A DNA stretch of 64,000 bases from Acidobacteriota bacterium (lineage in GTDB: Bacteria > Acidobacteriota > Thermoanaerobaculia > Multivoradales > J023), in the NCBI GenBank assembly GCA_029263395.1, contig JAJCXO010000030.1, forward strand, positions 111,699 to 175,698, read 5' to 3'. Numbering within the stretch: the stretch's first letter is position 1; each line of letters starts with the position of its first letter. The translations under genes were made by a program, and so were the position numbers. Shown here one piece after another: positions 42,211-52,055 of this stretch. The notes under the pieces are model-generated. The model was not told the origin of the DNA and did not search any database. It saw only the letters and a list, made by a program, of their open reading frames with translations.

Positions 42211-43134
42211 CTACGCCTTGACGCCGTCAGCCGACGTGACCTTGGCGAACAGGCTTTTCATGGAGTCCGCCGCCGTCTCATGGGGCATTGCTCGAGACAT
42301 GTCGCTGATTTCGCCATAACGAGCGGCAACCATCTCTGGAGTGATCTCGGACTCGGTATCGAACGCCACGCCTTCCCCCTCGACCACCTGAACTTTGGCG
42401 AAGTAACCGGCAGCCGTCACCAACACATCGCCCGAGGCTTCACACTGCTCGCTAGCCAGGTAGGCCACTGCAGCAGCAACCAGTTCGGGGCGGATCATCG
42501 CCTTGAAGAAATCGGGGAAAACCTTCGCTCCCATCCGGGTATCGGCAACCGGCGCCACAGTGTTGACCTTGACGTTCGTTTTTTTGCCTTCGATCTTCAA
42601 CGAATTCATCAAACCAACCACCCCGAGTTTGGCAGCGGCATAGTTGGCTTGGCCCAAGTTGCCGAAGAGTCCAGCTGCTGACGTGGTCATGACGATCCGG
42701 CCGTAGGACTGCTTACGCATCACCGGGAACGCAGCGCGAGTGACGTAGGCGGCCCCCAGCAGGTGCACATCCACCACCGCCTCAAAATCGTCGAGACTCA
42801 TCCGGCTGAACATCTTGTCGCGCAGGATACCGGCGTTGTTGATCAGGATGTCGAGGCGGCCGTAGTGGTCGAGCGCCGCTTGGACTATGCTCGCCGACCC
42901 GTCCCGGTCGCTGACGCTGTCGAAGTTGGCGACCGCCTCGCCGCCCTCCGCACGGATCTCGGCAGCGACCTGCTCGGCGGGTGCACTATCGCTACCAGAG
43001 CCATCGAGACCTCCCCCCAGATCGTTGACGACAACTTTGGCACCCCGTTCAGCCAAATACTGGGCATAACAACGGCCGAGTCCCTGACCTGCGCCAGTCA
43101 CGATGGCTACCCGGTCGTCGAAACGGATCGTCAT
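42211..43134 (-). CDS. SDR, MFE-2 / hydroxyacyl-CoA dehydrogenase-like
   Basis: 307 residues. The cofactor motif is TGAGQGLGRCYAQYLAERGA, followed by VVVNDLGGGLDGSG, a feature of the dehydrogenase part of peroxisomal multifunctional enzyme type 2 and its bacterial relatives. NNAG (INNAGILRDKM) and the catalytic YAAAK are intact, unlike in the SDR at 3702. The C-terminal extension VQVVEGEGVAFDTESEITPE is also family-typical. Likely oxidises a 3-hydroxyacyl-CoA. Ribosome-binding site AAGGAGA. Confidence 0.88.
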   Translation of the reverse strand: MTIRFDDRVAIVTGAGQGLGRCYAQYLAERGAKVVVNDLGGGLDGSGSDSAPAEQVAAEIRAEGGEAVANFDSVSDRDGSASIVQAALDHYGRLDILINNAGILRDKMFSRMSLDDFEAVVDVHLLGAAYVTRAAFPVMRKQSYGRIVMTTSAAGLFGNLGQANYAAAKLGVVGLMNSLKIEGKKTNVKVNTVAPVADTRMGAKVFPDFFKAMIRPELVAAAVAYLASEQCEASGDVLVTAAGYFAKVQVVEGEGVAFDTESEITPEMVAARYGEISDMSRAMPHETAADSMKSLFAKVTSADGVKA

Positions 43135-43500
43135 ACTGGCTCTCCTTCTCGCGGCTAGTTGTGTTGGATGGCATCGCGGCAGGCATTGAGTTGGGGATTT
43201 TGCCCTCGGACAACGAAGGGCCGCGTAGCCCTGATAGTCTAACGTCTAGCTTGCAGACTTACAGTTATTGATGTGAATAGACTGGAGTGGTTCCCCGAAA
43301 CGTAACATCAGGGCCTCACAGACGTAGGGTCTTTGGGAGACGTAGCGTCTCTCGAAGACGTAGCGTTTCTCAAGGACAGCAGCGCTGAGGCGGATCCTCT
43401 CATCGGATCCTGGCTGTTGAGCGTAACTATCGACAACCTCGTGCGCCCGAGTTCGATTCACGAGCCGAAGGACGAGATCGCACACGAGAGGATGTAATCC
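43135..43500. other. 366-bp divergent gap upstream of the efflux operon
   Basis: The gap lies between the SDR (minus) and the membrane-fusion protein (plus). Its notable content is a 3 x 18-bp tandem repeat at 43320-43373. No gene is supported. A GAGAGG ribosome-binding site for the GTG at 43501 lies at its right end. Confidence 0.5.
43320..43373. repeat. 3 x 18-bp tandem repeat with small palindromes
   Basis: AGACGTAGGGTCTTTGGG, AGACGTAGCGTCTCTCGA and AGACGTAGCGTTTCTCAA. The second unit contains AGACG-TAG-CGTCT, a 5-bp-arm palindrome. It lies 128-181 bp upstream of the efflux operon start. Confidence 0.7.
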
Positions 43501-44790
43501 GTGATTTCAATGACCCAAAACTACTCGCCGCGCAGTTCGAGGCTTCGTAAGCCATATACCACCCGTGCTCTCGACAGCCTCGGGGTCCTCGCCTTGGTCC
43601 TGATACTCACGGTTGCACTCACCGGTTGCTCCACCGAGGGTAAAACTGTCGACGCCAACGACGCTGACAAAAACACCACGGAAGCAAAGAAGGACGCCGA
43701 AGATTCTGACAAGAAGAAAGAAGAGCTACCACCGGTCGAGGTTGTACGCCTCGGCCATGGAGAGATCGAAGCAGTACTTCGTTTCTCGACCAATCTAGAA
43801 GCCGAAAGCGAGATTCAGGTTTTCTCACAAGCTGCCAGATTGGTCACCGGCTTACAGGTGGAAGAGGGCGACCGTGTTCGCAAGGGCCAAGTGTTGGTGC
43901 GATTGCAGGACGAGGAACAGCGTAGCGAGCTAGCCCGTATCGAGAGCCAACTCGCTAAGGCCAATCGCGAGTACCAACGCCAACAGAATCTGTTTGCCCA
44001 AGAGTTGGTGAGCGAACAGGTGATGAACGACGCTACCTATGAAGTTGAGCAGTTGAAGCTAGCGCTCACCGACGCCCGGCGCAACCTTGGCTACACCGAG
44101 GTGAAGGCACCCATCTCGGGTACCATCACCGGCCGACACGTCAACCTCGGCGATCACATCACGGTCAACCAGCATCTCTTCGATCTTGTCGACTTCAACA
44201 CCATCGTCGCTCGCGTCTACGTACCGGAGAAGGAGTTGGTACGACTTCGCACCGGCCAAGCAGCCCGGTTGTTCTCCGCCTCGATCGGTGGCGAGCCACG
44301 CAAGGGCGAAGTGACGCGGGTTGCACCGATCGTCGACCCACAAAGCGGCACGGTCAAAGTGACGGTCGGCATTCCTGCCCACCTGGGCCTCTTGCCCGGC
44401 ATGTACGTCGAAGTCGAGTTGGTCACCGACACCCGGCAAGATGTGCTGCTGGTGCCCAAACGGGCGGTCATCTACGATCAGAATCAGGCGTTCCTCTATC
44501 GAGTGAAAGACGACTTGACCGCAGAACGCCTGCGGATCGAGGTGTTGTTGGAGGATCGTGAGCATCTGATGCCAGCCACCGGTGACGACAGCCCCGCCAA
44601 TCTCCGCCCCGGCGACTCGATTGTGATCGCCGGCCAAGCCGGTCTCAAAGACGGCATCAAGGTTCGACTGGCCGGCCAAGCGAAGGACGCCGAGACCTCG
44701 TCTGGTGAAGCCTCGTCTGATGAAGGCTCGTCTGATGAAGCTACAGCCGACGAAGCCATGACCGAAGAGCCCGCCGCCGGAGAAGCCTAG
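43501..44790 (+). CDS. RND efflux periplasmic adaptor (membrane fusion protein)
   Basis: 429 residues from GTG 43501. A lipoprotein-like signal (LGVLALVLILTVALTGC) is followed by a charged linker (KKDAEDSDKKKEE). Then come the adaptor domains: lipoyl half motifs VTGLQVEEGDRVRKGQVLVRL and EVKAPISGTITGRHVNLGDHI, a helical hairpin (ELARIESQLAKANREYQRQQ), and beta-barrel VARVYVPEKELVRLRTGQ. The C-terminal tail is an acidic SSDE-rich low-complexity region from a 15-bp repeat (44696-44740). It links the RND permeases that follow to an outer-membrane channel not encoded here. The stop (TAG) shares one base with the next GTG. Confidence 0.92.
   Translation: MISMTQNYSPRSSRLRKPYTTRALDSLGVLALVLILTVALTGCSTEGKTVDANDADKNTTEAKKDAEDSDKKKEELPPVEVVRLGHGEIEAVLRFSTNLEAESEIQVFSQAARLVTGLQVEEGDRVRKGQVLVRLQDEEQRSELARIESQLAKANREYQRQQNLFAQELVSEQVMNDATYEVEQLKLALTDARRNLGYTEVKAPISGTITGRHVNLGDHITVNQHLFDLVDFNTIVARVYVPEKELVRLRTGQAARLFSASIGGEPRKGEVTRVAPIVDPQSGTVKVTVGIPAHLGLLPGMYVEVELVTDTRQDVLLVPKRAVIYDQNQAFLYRVKDDLTAERLRIEVLLEDREHLMPATGDDSPANLRPGDSIVIAGQAGLKDGIKVRLAGQAKDAETSSGEASSDEGSSDEATADEAMTEEPAAGEA
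44696..44740. repeat. 3 x 15-bp tandem repeat in the adaptor C-terminus
   Basis: CCTCGTCTGGTGAAG, CCTCGTCTGATGAAG and GCTCGTCTGATGAAG encode the acidic Ser-rich tail shortly before the stop codon. Confidence 0.75.
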
Positions 44791-47700
44791 TGAGCGTTCC
44801 CGAAGCCCCGGACGAGCCGGCCGAAAAAGACCGCGATACCTCACCAGCAACAGCGGCCGAGAGCAACAAATCAACGCCGGCCGCGCCAGCGGTGGATCAG
44901 GCGGCACCCGCACGCCGTAAGCTGACCAGCTTCAGCACCAACCGGCCGGTCGCCGTGTTGATGGTTTTTATCGCCGCCGTCACCTTCGGCTTCTTTTCCT
45001 ATGACCGATTGGCAGTCACTCTGATGCCCGAGCTCAGTTATCCGACGCTCACGGTGCGTACGGAGTATCCGGGCTCGGCACCGGAAGAGGTCGAGAACGA
45101 TATCAGCCGTGCGATCGAGGAGGCACTTGGGGTCATCGGCGGCCTCAGCCGAATCAGTAGCATCAGCCGAGCCGGGGTCAGCGATGTGGTGTTGGAGTTT
45201 TCTTGGGACACCGACATGTCGGATGCCATCCAAGACACTCTAGAGAAGCTCGATCTCGTCTTCCTCCCGGACGAGGCTGAACGGCCCTTGATTCTGCGGT
45301 TCGATCCTTCCCTCGATCCAGTCCTCGAGCTCAGCCTGTCCGGCCACGGTAACCGTTTCGAAGGCACCGACCCCGCAGAGTCTCTGCGCGCTGTGAGACG
45401 GATCGCCGAGCTCCAAGTACGACGCGCCCTGGAGCCGATCAAAGGTGTGGCGGCGGTGCGCCTTCGCGGTGGCCTCGAGGAAGAGATTCACGTCCTGATC
45501 GACGATGAGCAACTGCGCCGCACCGGCCTTTCGATCCAACGGGTGATCGACCGGCTGCGCCAAGAGAATGTCAATGTGGCGGGTGGCACGATCAAAGAGG
45601 GACGCACCGAGTACATGGTGCGCACGCTCAACGAATACGAGAACTTGCAGCAGATCGACGACACGGTGATCACGTCGATGAACGGCCGCGATGTTCGCGT
45701 GCGCGACATCGGCCGAGTCGAGTTTGCGCACAAAGAACGCGAGATCCTGACCCGCACCAATGGTGGCGATAGCGTCCAGATCGACATTTTCAAAGAAGCT
45801 GACGCCAACATGGTCGCCCTGTCGAAACTGGTGCAGGCGCGGCTCGGCGAATTCGACCTCGAGGACTACCTGAAACGGCAAGCGGAAGGTCCCGACGCCG
45901 AAAAAAAGGAAGAAAAGAAGAAATTCAGTTTCGGCCCACCAGACGCCAACGAGCGCGGACCGCAAGCCCAATCCAAGGGACTCGCTGAACAGCTTTACGA
46001 AAACGAAGAAGTGCTGCTAGAGGTGGTCGCGGACCGCTCGGTGTTTATCGAGTCGAGCATCCAAGAGGTCCGCAACACCGCCGTTCTCGGTGGCCTATTG
46101 GCGATTGCCGTGTTGTTCGTCTTCCTGCGTAATTTCAAGTCGACCGCCATTATCGCGGTGTCGAGTCCGATCTCACTTTTGGTCACCTTCGCGCCCCTCA
46201 ACTTGCTGGGCGTGACCCTCAACATCATGTCTCTGGGCGGCCTGGCACTCGGTATCGGTATGTTGGTGGATTCGTCGATTGTGGTGTTGGAGTCGATATT
46301 CCGCTGCCGCGAGGAAGGTGACGACATCGCAACCGCGGCGGTGCGGGGTGTGCGCGAGGTACGCGGTGCGGTGATCGCCTCGACCTTGACCTCGATCGCG
46401 GTGTTCTTCCCGATGGTTTTTGTCGAAGGTGTTGCCGGGCAAGCTTTTGGCGATCTTGGGCTGGCAGTGGTCATTTCCTTGCTGGCCGCGGTGGTGGTTG
46501 CCATTTCGTTCATTCCGATGCTCGCCAGTCGGCGAGGGCTCGATCTCAATCTCGCCGACTCGGTGCAGTCGCGACTCTGGCGCCTGGCTTCGTGGCCGAT
46601 CTTCCGAGATGACTGGCAACGTTCGCTCCACTGGTTGAGAGATGGCAACACCGTCTACAAGGCCATCCCGTGGCTGGTCTTCTCGCTCTACCTCGTCGTC
46701 CGTTTCCTGCTCCATGTGTCCCTCGAAAGCATCGGCCAACTGATCCTGACCGTGCTTTACGCGCTCGGCTGGATCGGCGGCCACTTATTGTGGCCCTTGT
46801 TGACCAGCGTTTTTTACCTCCTGACCGTCGTGCCGCTGAAGCTCATCGGATCTGCTCTCGAATCTATCCAGAGGCTTTATCCGCACGGCTTGCGCTGGGC
46901 GCTCAGCCACCCGCTGATAGTGTTGTTGATCGCGGGGGCGCTGTTCGGCACCACCGCGTGGCTCGCTATCGGCCTCGACAGCGAATTGCTGCCGGAAGTG
47001 CATCAGGGTGAGTTCACCGTCGAAGTTGCGCTACCGGTAGGCACGCCGTTGGAGGAAACCGACGACGTCTTGCGACCGGTAGAAGAGGTGATCCTGGCCG
47101 AACGGGAGCACATGCGGTCCCTGTTGCTGACGGTGGGTTATGACGCCGCCAATTCGCAACGTTCCGACGAGGGTGAACACACCGCCCGGTTCAAGGTCCT
47201 GCTCGACAGCTCCGACCCGGCGCTCGAAACCATGGTCGTTGATCGCCTGCGGAACCGCTTTGCGGATATCCCAGATCTCGAGGCACGGGTGGTGCGCCCA
47301 GTATTGTTCAGCTTCAAGACGCCGGTCGAAGTCGAGATCCATGGCGATGATCTCGTCGAGTTGCGTTCCTATGCCGAACAGGTCCGTGACGTGATGGCGG
47401 CGATGCCTGAACTGGCCGACGTCGACACCACGCAGCGGGTGGGTGCCCCCGAAGTTCAAATCGTCTACAACCGCGATTTGCTGGCACGGTACGACCTCAA
47501 CATCTCGCAGGTAGCCCAGCAGGTGCGCAACTCGGTCAAGGGCTTCGAGGCAACCCGCTTCAACCTCAAAGACCGTCGCATTCCGATCCTGGTGCGCTTC
47601 GAGGCACGGGACCGGGCGACCGTCGACGATGTGCGTGCCTTGCTGGTCAATCCCGGTACCGCTCAACAGACCTTCGTCCCAACGGAGGGTGGCAGCAGTG

Positions 47701-48539
47701 GCGCCGCGGTCGCCGGGGCAGGATTCGGTCGGCCGATCCGATTGTCATCGGTTGCTGAGGTAGAACTCGGTGAGGGCCCGAGCGAGGTCCGGCGGATCGA
47801 CGGTCGACGGGTTGCACTGGTGCGCGCCAACCTCGCGGATGGATCGCTCGGAGGCGCCGTGAAGCGCATCGAGAGTGAGTTGCGCCGCAAGATCAGCCTG
47901 CCTCCCCACATGGCCTTTTTCATCGCCGGCCAGAGCCAGGAGTGGGAGCGGAGTCAGGCCAGCCTGCTGCTAGCCCTCGGACTCTCGATCTTCTTGGTCT
48001 ACGTGATCATGGCTGCACAATTCGAGTCCCTGATTCATCCATTTGTGATCATGTTCACCATTCCCTTGGCTTTCCTCGGCACTTTTTTGGCGCTGAAAGC
48101 CCTCGGCATCAGCCTGTCGATTGTGGTGTTCCTGGGCATGATCATGTTGGCCGGTATCGTAGTCAACAATGCCATTGTGCTGGTGGACTACATCAACACT
48201 CTGAAACGCCGTGGGCAGTCCTCGATCGACGCGGTAGTAAACGCTGGTAGCGTCCGCCTGCGACCCATTCTGATGACCACCGCCACCACCGTCCTCGGAC
48301 TCACCCCCATGGCGCTGGGACTTGGCGACGGCGCCGAGATCCGCACTCCTATGGCGATCGCGGTCATCAGCGGGCTCATCACCTCCACCGTCCTGACGTT
48401 GTTCATCATCCCGACCTTCTACAGCCTGCTCGATCGCCTGCAAGCCAAGCTGGCGGGACCGGTCGGAGATGACGAATCGCCGGAGACCGAGGCGCATATT
48501 TATGACCGGATGCCGAGCCCCGAGGCCGAGATCGTATGA
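44790..48539 (+). CDS. RND efflux permease, enlarged (AcrB/HAE1 superfamily)
   Basis: 1249 residues, about 200 longer than AcrB. TM1 (FSTNRPVAVLMVFIAAVTFG), porter domains (SYPTLTVRTEYPGSAPEEVE) and the proton-relay region NIMSLGGLALGIGMLVDSSIVVLE are present; the second half has QFESLIHPFVIMFTIPLAF and GMIMLAGIVVNNAIVLVDY. Two insertions stand out. One is a Lys/Glu-rich stretch (AEKKEEKKKF, about 370). The other is a segment of about 120 residues after TM6 with three extra hydrophobic helices (WLVFSLYLVVRFLLHVSL; LILTVLYALGWIGGHLLW; VFYLLTVVPLKLIG). The start is a GTG overlapping the adaptor stop. Confidence 0.9.
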   Translation: MSVPEAPDEPAEKDRDTSPATAAESNKSTPAAPAVDQAAPARRKLTSFSTNRPVAVLMVFIAAVTFGFFSYDRLAVTLMPELSYPTLTVRTEYPGSAPEEVENDISRAIEEALGVIGGLSRISSISRAGVSDVVLEFSWDTDMSDAIQDTLEKLDLVFLPDEAERPLILRFDPSLDPVLELSLSGHGNRFEGTDPAESLRAVRRIAELQVRRALEPIKGVAAVRLRGGLEEEIHVLIDDEQLRRTGLSIQRVIDRLRQENVNVAGGTIKEGRTEYMVRTLNEYENLQQIDDTVITSMNGRDVRVRDIGRVEFAHKEREILTRTNGGDSVQIDIFKEADANMVALSKLVQARLGEFDLEDYLKRQAEGPDAEKKEEKKKFSFGPPDANERGPQAQSKGLAEQLYENEEVLLEVVADRSVFIESSIQEVRNTAVLGGLLAIAVLFVFLRNFKSTAIIAVSSPISLLVTFAPLNLLGVTLNIMSLGGLALGIGMLVDSSIVVLESIFRCREEGDDIATAAVRGVREVRGAVIASTLTSIAVFFPMVFVEGVAGQAFGDLGLAVVISLLAAVVVAISFIPMLASRRGLDLNLADSVQSRLWRLASWPIFRDDWQRSLHWLRDGNTVYKAIPWLVFSLYLVVRFLLHVSLESIGQLILTVLYALGWIGGHLLWPLLTSVFYLLTVVPLKLIGSALESIQRLYPHGLRWALSHPLIVLLIAGALFGTTAWLAIGLDSELLPEVHQGEFTVEVALPVGTPLEETDDVLRPVEEVILAEREHMRSLLLTVGYDAANSQRSDEGEHTARFKVLLDSSDPALETMVVDRLRNRFADIPDLEARVVRPVLFSFKTPVEVEIHGDDLVELRSYAEQVRDVMAAMPELADVDTTQRVGAPEVQIVYNRDLLARYDLNISQVAQQVRNSVKGFEATRFNLKDRRIPILVRFEARDRATVDDVRALLVNPGTAQQTFVPTEGGSSGAAVAGAGFGRPIRLSSVAEVELGEGPSEVRRIDGRRVALVRANLADGSLGGAVKRIESELRRKISLPPHMAFFIAGQSQEWERSQASLLLALGLSIFLVYVIMAAQFESLIHPFVIMFTIPLAFLGTFLALKALGISLSIVVFLGMIMLAGIVVNNAIVLVDYINTLKRRGQSSIDAVVNAGSVRLRPILMTTATTVLGLTPMALGLGDGAEIRTPMAIAVISGLITSTVLTLFIIPTFYSLLDRLQAKLAGPVGDDESPETEAHIYDRMPSPEAEIV

Positions 48540-48649
48540 CGCAACTCGGACAACCTTTCGAGCTATGCTACGTTAGCGAGACCTCCCTCTCACGGCTGAC
48601 AACGGCAGAGCTTCGAAGGAACAAATTTGCTACCGACCTCTTTCGTCTT

Positions 48650-48762
48650 CGTCCCGTCAGGGACGTCATCACTGAGCGAGGGGTTTTCAACCCCTCGTGC
48701 GGGTTCGGTTTCGGCACCAGGGCGCACAGCCGTGCGCCCCTACCCAGAGTCTTGCCGAAACC
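48650..48762. repeat. Cluster of four hairpins between the two RND genes
   Basis: In the 306-bp gap, four perfect stems follow one another. CGTCCC-GTCA-GGGACG lies at 48650-48665. CGAGGGGTT-TTC-AACCCCTCG lies at 48677-48697. A 10-bp outer stem, GGTTTCGGCA with TGCCGAAACC (48707-48716 and 48753-48762), encloses GGGCGCAC-AGCC-GTGCGCCC (48720-48739). The frame that runs through it (48536-48832) looks non-coding. It may be a dispersed element and probably a transcription or mRNA-processing barrier. Confidence 0.8.
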
Positions 48763-48845
48763 AAAGTCTCGCTGCTCCGGCTGTTCCTTGGCAATGAAGC
48801 GCCAAGCAGCGTTACCGCTGGACAGGATCTAGTAAGGAATCATCC

Positions 48846-51800
48846 ATGAGTGATCAAAACCAGCGCGAGTATCTCCTGCCCAGGTTTTCCCTCGATCGAC
48901 GAGTCACCGTGCTGGTGCTGCTAGCGACCGCTTTGGTGGTTGGCGTCATCGCTACCGTCGGCATTCCCTTGGAGCTGTTGCCACGGGGCTTCACCGAACC
49001 TTCGTTGACGGTGCGAGCGGTGTGGACCGATTCGCCATCACAAGAAGTTCTCGACAAAGTCACCTTGCCGTTGGAGGAAGAGCTCAGCACCATCCCGGGG
49101 CTGACCAACCTCTTCGCCTTTGCCTCCACCGGCTTCACCCGGTGCCACATGACCTTCAAACTCGGCACCGACATGGATGTCGCTTATCGCGAGGTCCGCG
49201 ATCGCGTCGAACGCGCCAAAGCGCGGCTGCCGGATGAAGTAGAGAACGTCTTCATCCACAAATTCGATTCGGCGAGTATTCCAGTCTACGGCGTAGGCTT
49301 GGCAATCGACCCCGAACTGACAGATGCCTATGATCTGATCCAGAACGAAGTCATTCTGCCGTTGCAGCGCCTCGAAGGTGTTGCCAATATCGAAGCGCAG
49401 GGTCTGGAGCAGAAGGAAATTCTGATCGAGCTCGATCGCAAACGCACCGTCGCCAGCGGGCTCAATATCTGGGAGCTCGGACTCGATCTCGCCGACGACA
49501 ACTTCACCCTCGCCAGTGGCCACGTCAACGCCGGCGGTAAAAAACTCCTACTGCGATCGGTGGCGAAGTATCCGAGTGTCGAGGCACTCGAGAACCGGTT
49601 GGTTGGACCGTCGGTCCGGCTCAAAGATATTGCCACCGTCAGCTACCAAGAACCCGAAAAGAAGTACCGGGCTCGCATTGACGGCTTCCCGGCAGTTGCC
49701 TTGATGGTGTTCAAAGAAGGTGAGGCCAACGCCATCACCGTGTCCGATGCCTTGGATGCAGCGATCAAGAAGATCCAAGCCAATCCACGACTGGCATTGA
49801 TCGACGTCGAGCCCTTTCTCAGCCAAGGCAACATCATCCGTGAGTCTCTCGACACCTTGCTCAATAGCGGTGCGGTCGGCGGAGTCATCGCGCTGTTGGT
49901 GTTGTTCTTGTTCTTGCGTCGATTCAGGTTGACGCTGATCATCGCCTTGTCGATCCCCTTGAGCCTATTGGTCGGCTTGACCGCAATGTACTTTGCTGGC
50001 GAGACCCTGAATATCTTTTCGCTGCTCGCCTTGATGATTTCGGTCGGACTCCTGGTCGACAACTCGGTGGTGGTGGCGGAAAACATCTTCCGGCTGCACG
50101 CTGCCGGTTTGGGGCGTCGCGAGGCGTCGATTCAGGGTGCTGGCCAAATCTCGCTGGCCATCATCATGGCTACCTTGACCACGATCATTGTTTTCCTACC
50201 GGTGTCGCTGGTCGAAGGTCAAGGACAGTTCATCCTGTTGCGGTTGGCTATCCCGATCACGGTTTCACTTGCCGCCTCGCTGTTTGTGGCGCTGATTTTT
50301 GTGCCACTCTCGGTTTACCTCACGCTTCCCGGCAAGGGTGCCCGTCGTCGTAAGAATCATCTCGGCGAAGCACTGCGAAACGGCTTACGCCTGGCCTACG
50401 AGGGCTCGTTCGGCCGCCTCAACCGGGCCTATCGATCGATGCTGGCGTTCTTCCTTCATCGCCGCATGGACCTGGTCATGGCGCTGTTGGTGGTCATTGC
50501 CCTGTCATCCCAGTTTGCGTTCAAAGAGGTGGATCAAGTTGCGATCCAAGAGGAAGAGCAGGGCATGTTCGAGATCGATGTCGTGTTGCCCCAATCGACC
50601 ACCCTCGAAGAATCGTCGGAGTACTTCGACGCAACCGAAAAATTCCTCGAGGCCAATCGAGAAGAGCTCGACCTTCAGGGCTACTTCATCTTCAATCGCG
50701 CCGCCTTTGGTGAAGTGCAAGGCTGGTTCAAGAGTCCACGTGAGAATGACTTGTCGCCTCGCGAAGCGATCGAACGCATCAGCGCGGCACTGCCGGACAA
50801 GGCCGGCGTCAAGATCTACACCGGGCTCGAGAGTGACGATGAGAAGGATACCCAAGCCATCCACGTCTTCACGCTGTATGGTGAAGACTCCAAACAACTG
50901 GAAGATCTAGCCGAGAACCTGGAAGATGTCTTCGTCTCGGTGGACGGTGTGCTCGGTATCAAACGCTCCGGTGATCGTCCGGCGGAAGAGATTGGCTTGG
51001 TGGTGGACCGCGAACGTGTCCAACGCCTGAACCTCAATCCCGAGGCGGTAGCGGGCATCGTACGCAACTCCCTCGGTGGACGTGCGTTACCCAAGTTTTA
51101 TCGCGACGGGCGAGAGATCCCGGTCAGGGTCCGATTCCAAGAGAAGGATCGTGAAAGCCTGCGCGAGCTCAACAACTTCCAGGTGCCGACCAACACCGGT
51201 GAGTCCGTCACGCTGGCAAGTGTGACCGATGCCGAACGTCTGGACGCACCGCGGCGTATCTTCCGCCGCAACAAGCGGGTCGCACGCAGCATCACGGTGG
51301 AGTTGGAGGAGGAGCGCGAGAAGCAGGCACGGGCAGGGCTAATCGCCCTCGCCAGTCGAATCGACTTACCTGAAGGCGTGAGCTTCGGACAGCCGCGGCG
51401 CAACAACAGTGAAGAGGACAACAACCGAGCGATGGTTTTCGCGATGTTACTTTCGGTGGTCTTCATCTACCTGTTGATGGGCTTCCTATTCGAAAGTTTC
51501 ATCCTGCCGTTGTCGATTGTCCTGACTATTCCAATGGCTGCAATCGGCGTCTATTGGGCCCACTACCTCGCCGGCTACGATTTGGACGGTCTCGGTATGG
51601 TGGGCATCGTCCTGTTGATCGGTGTGGTGGTCAACAACGGCATCGTGCTGGTGGATTACATCAACCGGTTGCGGACGCGGGGCGCGTCGCGCAGCGAGGC
51701 GGTACTCGACGCCGCAGATCGTCGCTTTCGACCGATTATGATGACCGCTCTGACCACCATCGGTGGCATGATTCCTCTGACGATCAGCAGCTCGAGCTCG

Positions 51801-52055
51801 ATCGGCCTGAGTTACAAGAGCTTTGGTTTGACGCTGATCGGCGGGATGACCACGGCCACCTTGCTGACCCTGCTGGTCGTACCGGTGGCCTACACCCTGT
51901 TCGACGACTTGCGCGAGAAGACAAGTGCCGTTCTGCGTCGCGCCCTCGGCAAGGCAAACCGGCAGGCCAGTGACGGCGGCACGTTGGACGGCGGTACGTT
52001 GGACGGCGGTACGTTGGACGGTGGTACGACAGACCCTGCGGAAGCGTTAGCTTGA
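48846..52055 (+). CDS. RND efflux permease, second subunit
   Basis: 1069 residues, standard size. FSLDRRVTVLVLLATALVVG (TM1), TEPSLTVRAVWTDSPSQEV, NIFSLLALMISVGLLVDNSVVVAENIF (TM4 acidic relay) and MVGIVLLIGVVVNNGIVLVDY (second half). Ribosome-binding site AAGGA. It follows one adaptor and another permease in the same direction, as in two-permease systems of the MdtBC kind, although a 306-bp structured gap separates them. The last residues are a 15-bp repeat product (DGGTL x4). The stop overlaps the TTG of the rhomboid gene. Confidence 0.93.
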   Translation: MSDQNQREYLLPRFSLDRRVTVLVLLATALVVGVIATVGIPLELLPRGFTEPSLTVRAVWTDSPSQEVLDKVTLPLEEELSTIPGLTNLFAFASTGFTRCHMTFKLGTDMDVAYREVRDRVERAKARLPDEVENVFIHKFDSASIPVYGVGLAIDPELTDAYDLIQNEVILPLQRLEGVANIEAQGLEQKEILIELDRKRTVASGLNIWELGLDLADDNFTLASGHVNAGGKKLLLRSVAKYPSVEALENRLVGPSVRLKDIATVSYQEPEKKYRARIDGFPAVALMVFKEGEANAITVSDALDAAIKKIQANPRLALIDVEPFLSQGNIIRESLDTLLNSGAVGGVIALLVLFLFLRRFRLTLIIALSIPLSLLVGLTAMYFAGETLNIFSLLALMISVGLLVDNSVVVAENIFRLHAAGLGRREASIQGAGQISLAIIMATLTTIIVFLPVSLVEGQGQFILLRLAIPITVSLAASLFVALIFVPLSVYLTLPGKGARRRKNHLGEALRNGLRLAYEGSFGRLNRAYRSMLAFFLHRRMDLVMALLVVIALSSQFAFKEVDQVAIQEEEQGMFEIDVVLPQSTTLEESSEYFDATEKFLEANREELDLQGYFIFNRAAFGEVQGWFKSPRENDLSPREAIERISAALPDKAGVKIYTGLESDDEKDTQAIHVFTLYGEDSKQLEDLAENLEDVFVSVDGVLGIKRSGDRPAEEIGLVVDRERVQRLNLNPEAVAGIVRNSLGGRALPKFYRDGREIPVRVRFQEKDRESLRELNNFQVPTNTGESVTLASVTDAERLDAPRRIFRRNKRVARSITVELEEEREKQARAGLIALASRIDLPEGVSFGQPRRNNSEEDNNRAMVFAMLLSVVFIYLLMGFLFESFILPLSIVLTIPMAAIGVYWAHYLAGYDLDGLGMVGIVLLIGVVVNNGIVLVDYINRLRTRGASRSEAVLDAADRRFRPIMMTALTTIGGMIPLTISSSSSIGLSYKSFGLTLIGGMTTATLLTLLVVPVAYTLFDDLREKTSAVLRRALGKANRQASDGGTLDGGTLDGGTLDGGTTDPAEALA
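51975..52034. repeat. 4 x 15-bp tandem repeat at the RND C-terminus
   Basis: GGCGGCACGTTGGAC, GGCGGTACGTTGGAC twice, then GGTGGTACGACAGAC, encoding (GGTLD)n. It lies 21 bp before the stop codon. Confidence 0.85.

Noticed and set aside
48536..48832. 98-residue frame between the RND genes
   Set aside because: It runs through four perfect hairpins, has biased Arg/Ser/Pro composition and overlaps the upstream stop without a start signal.
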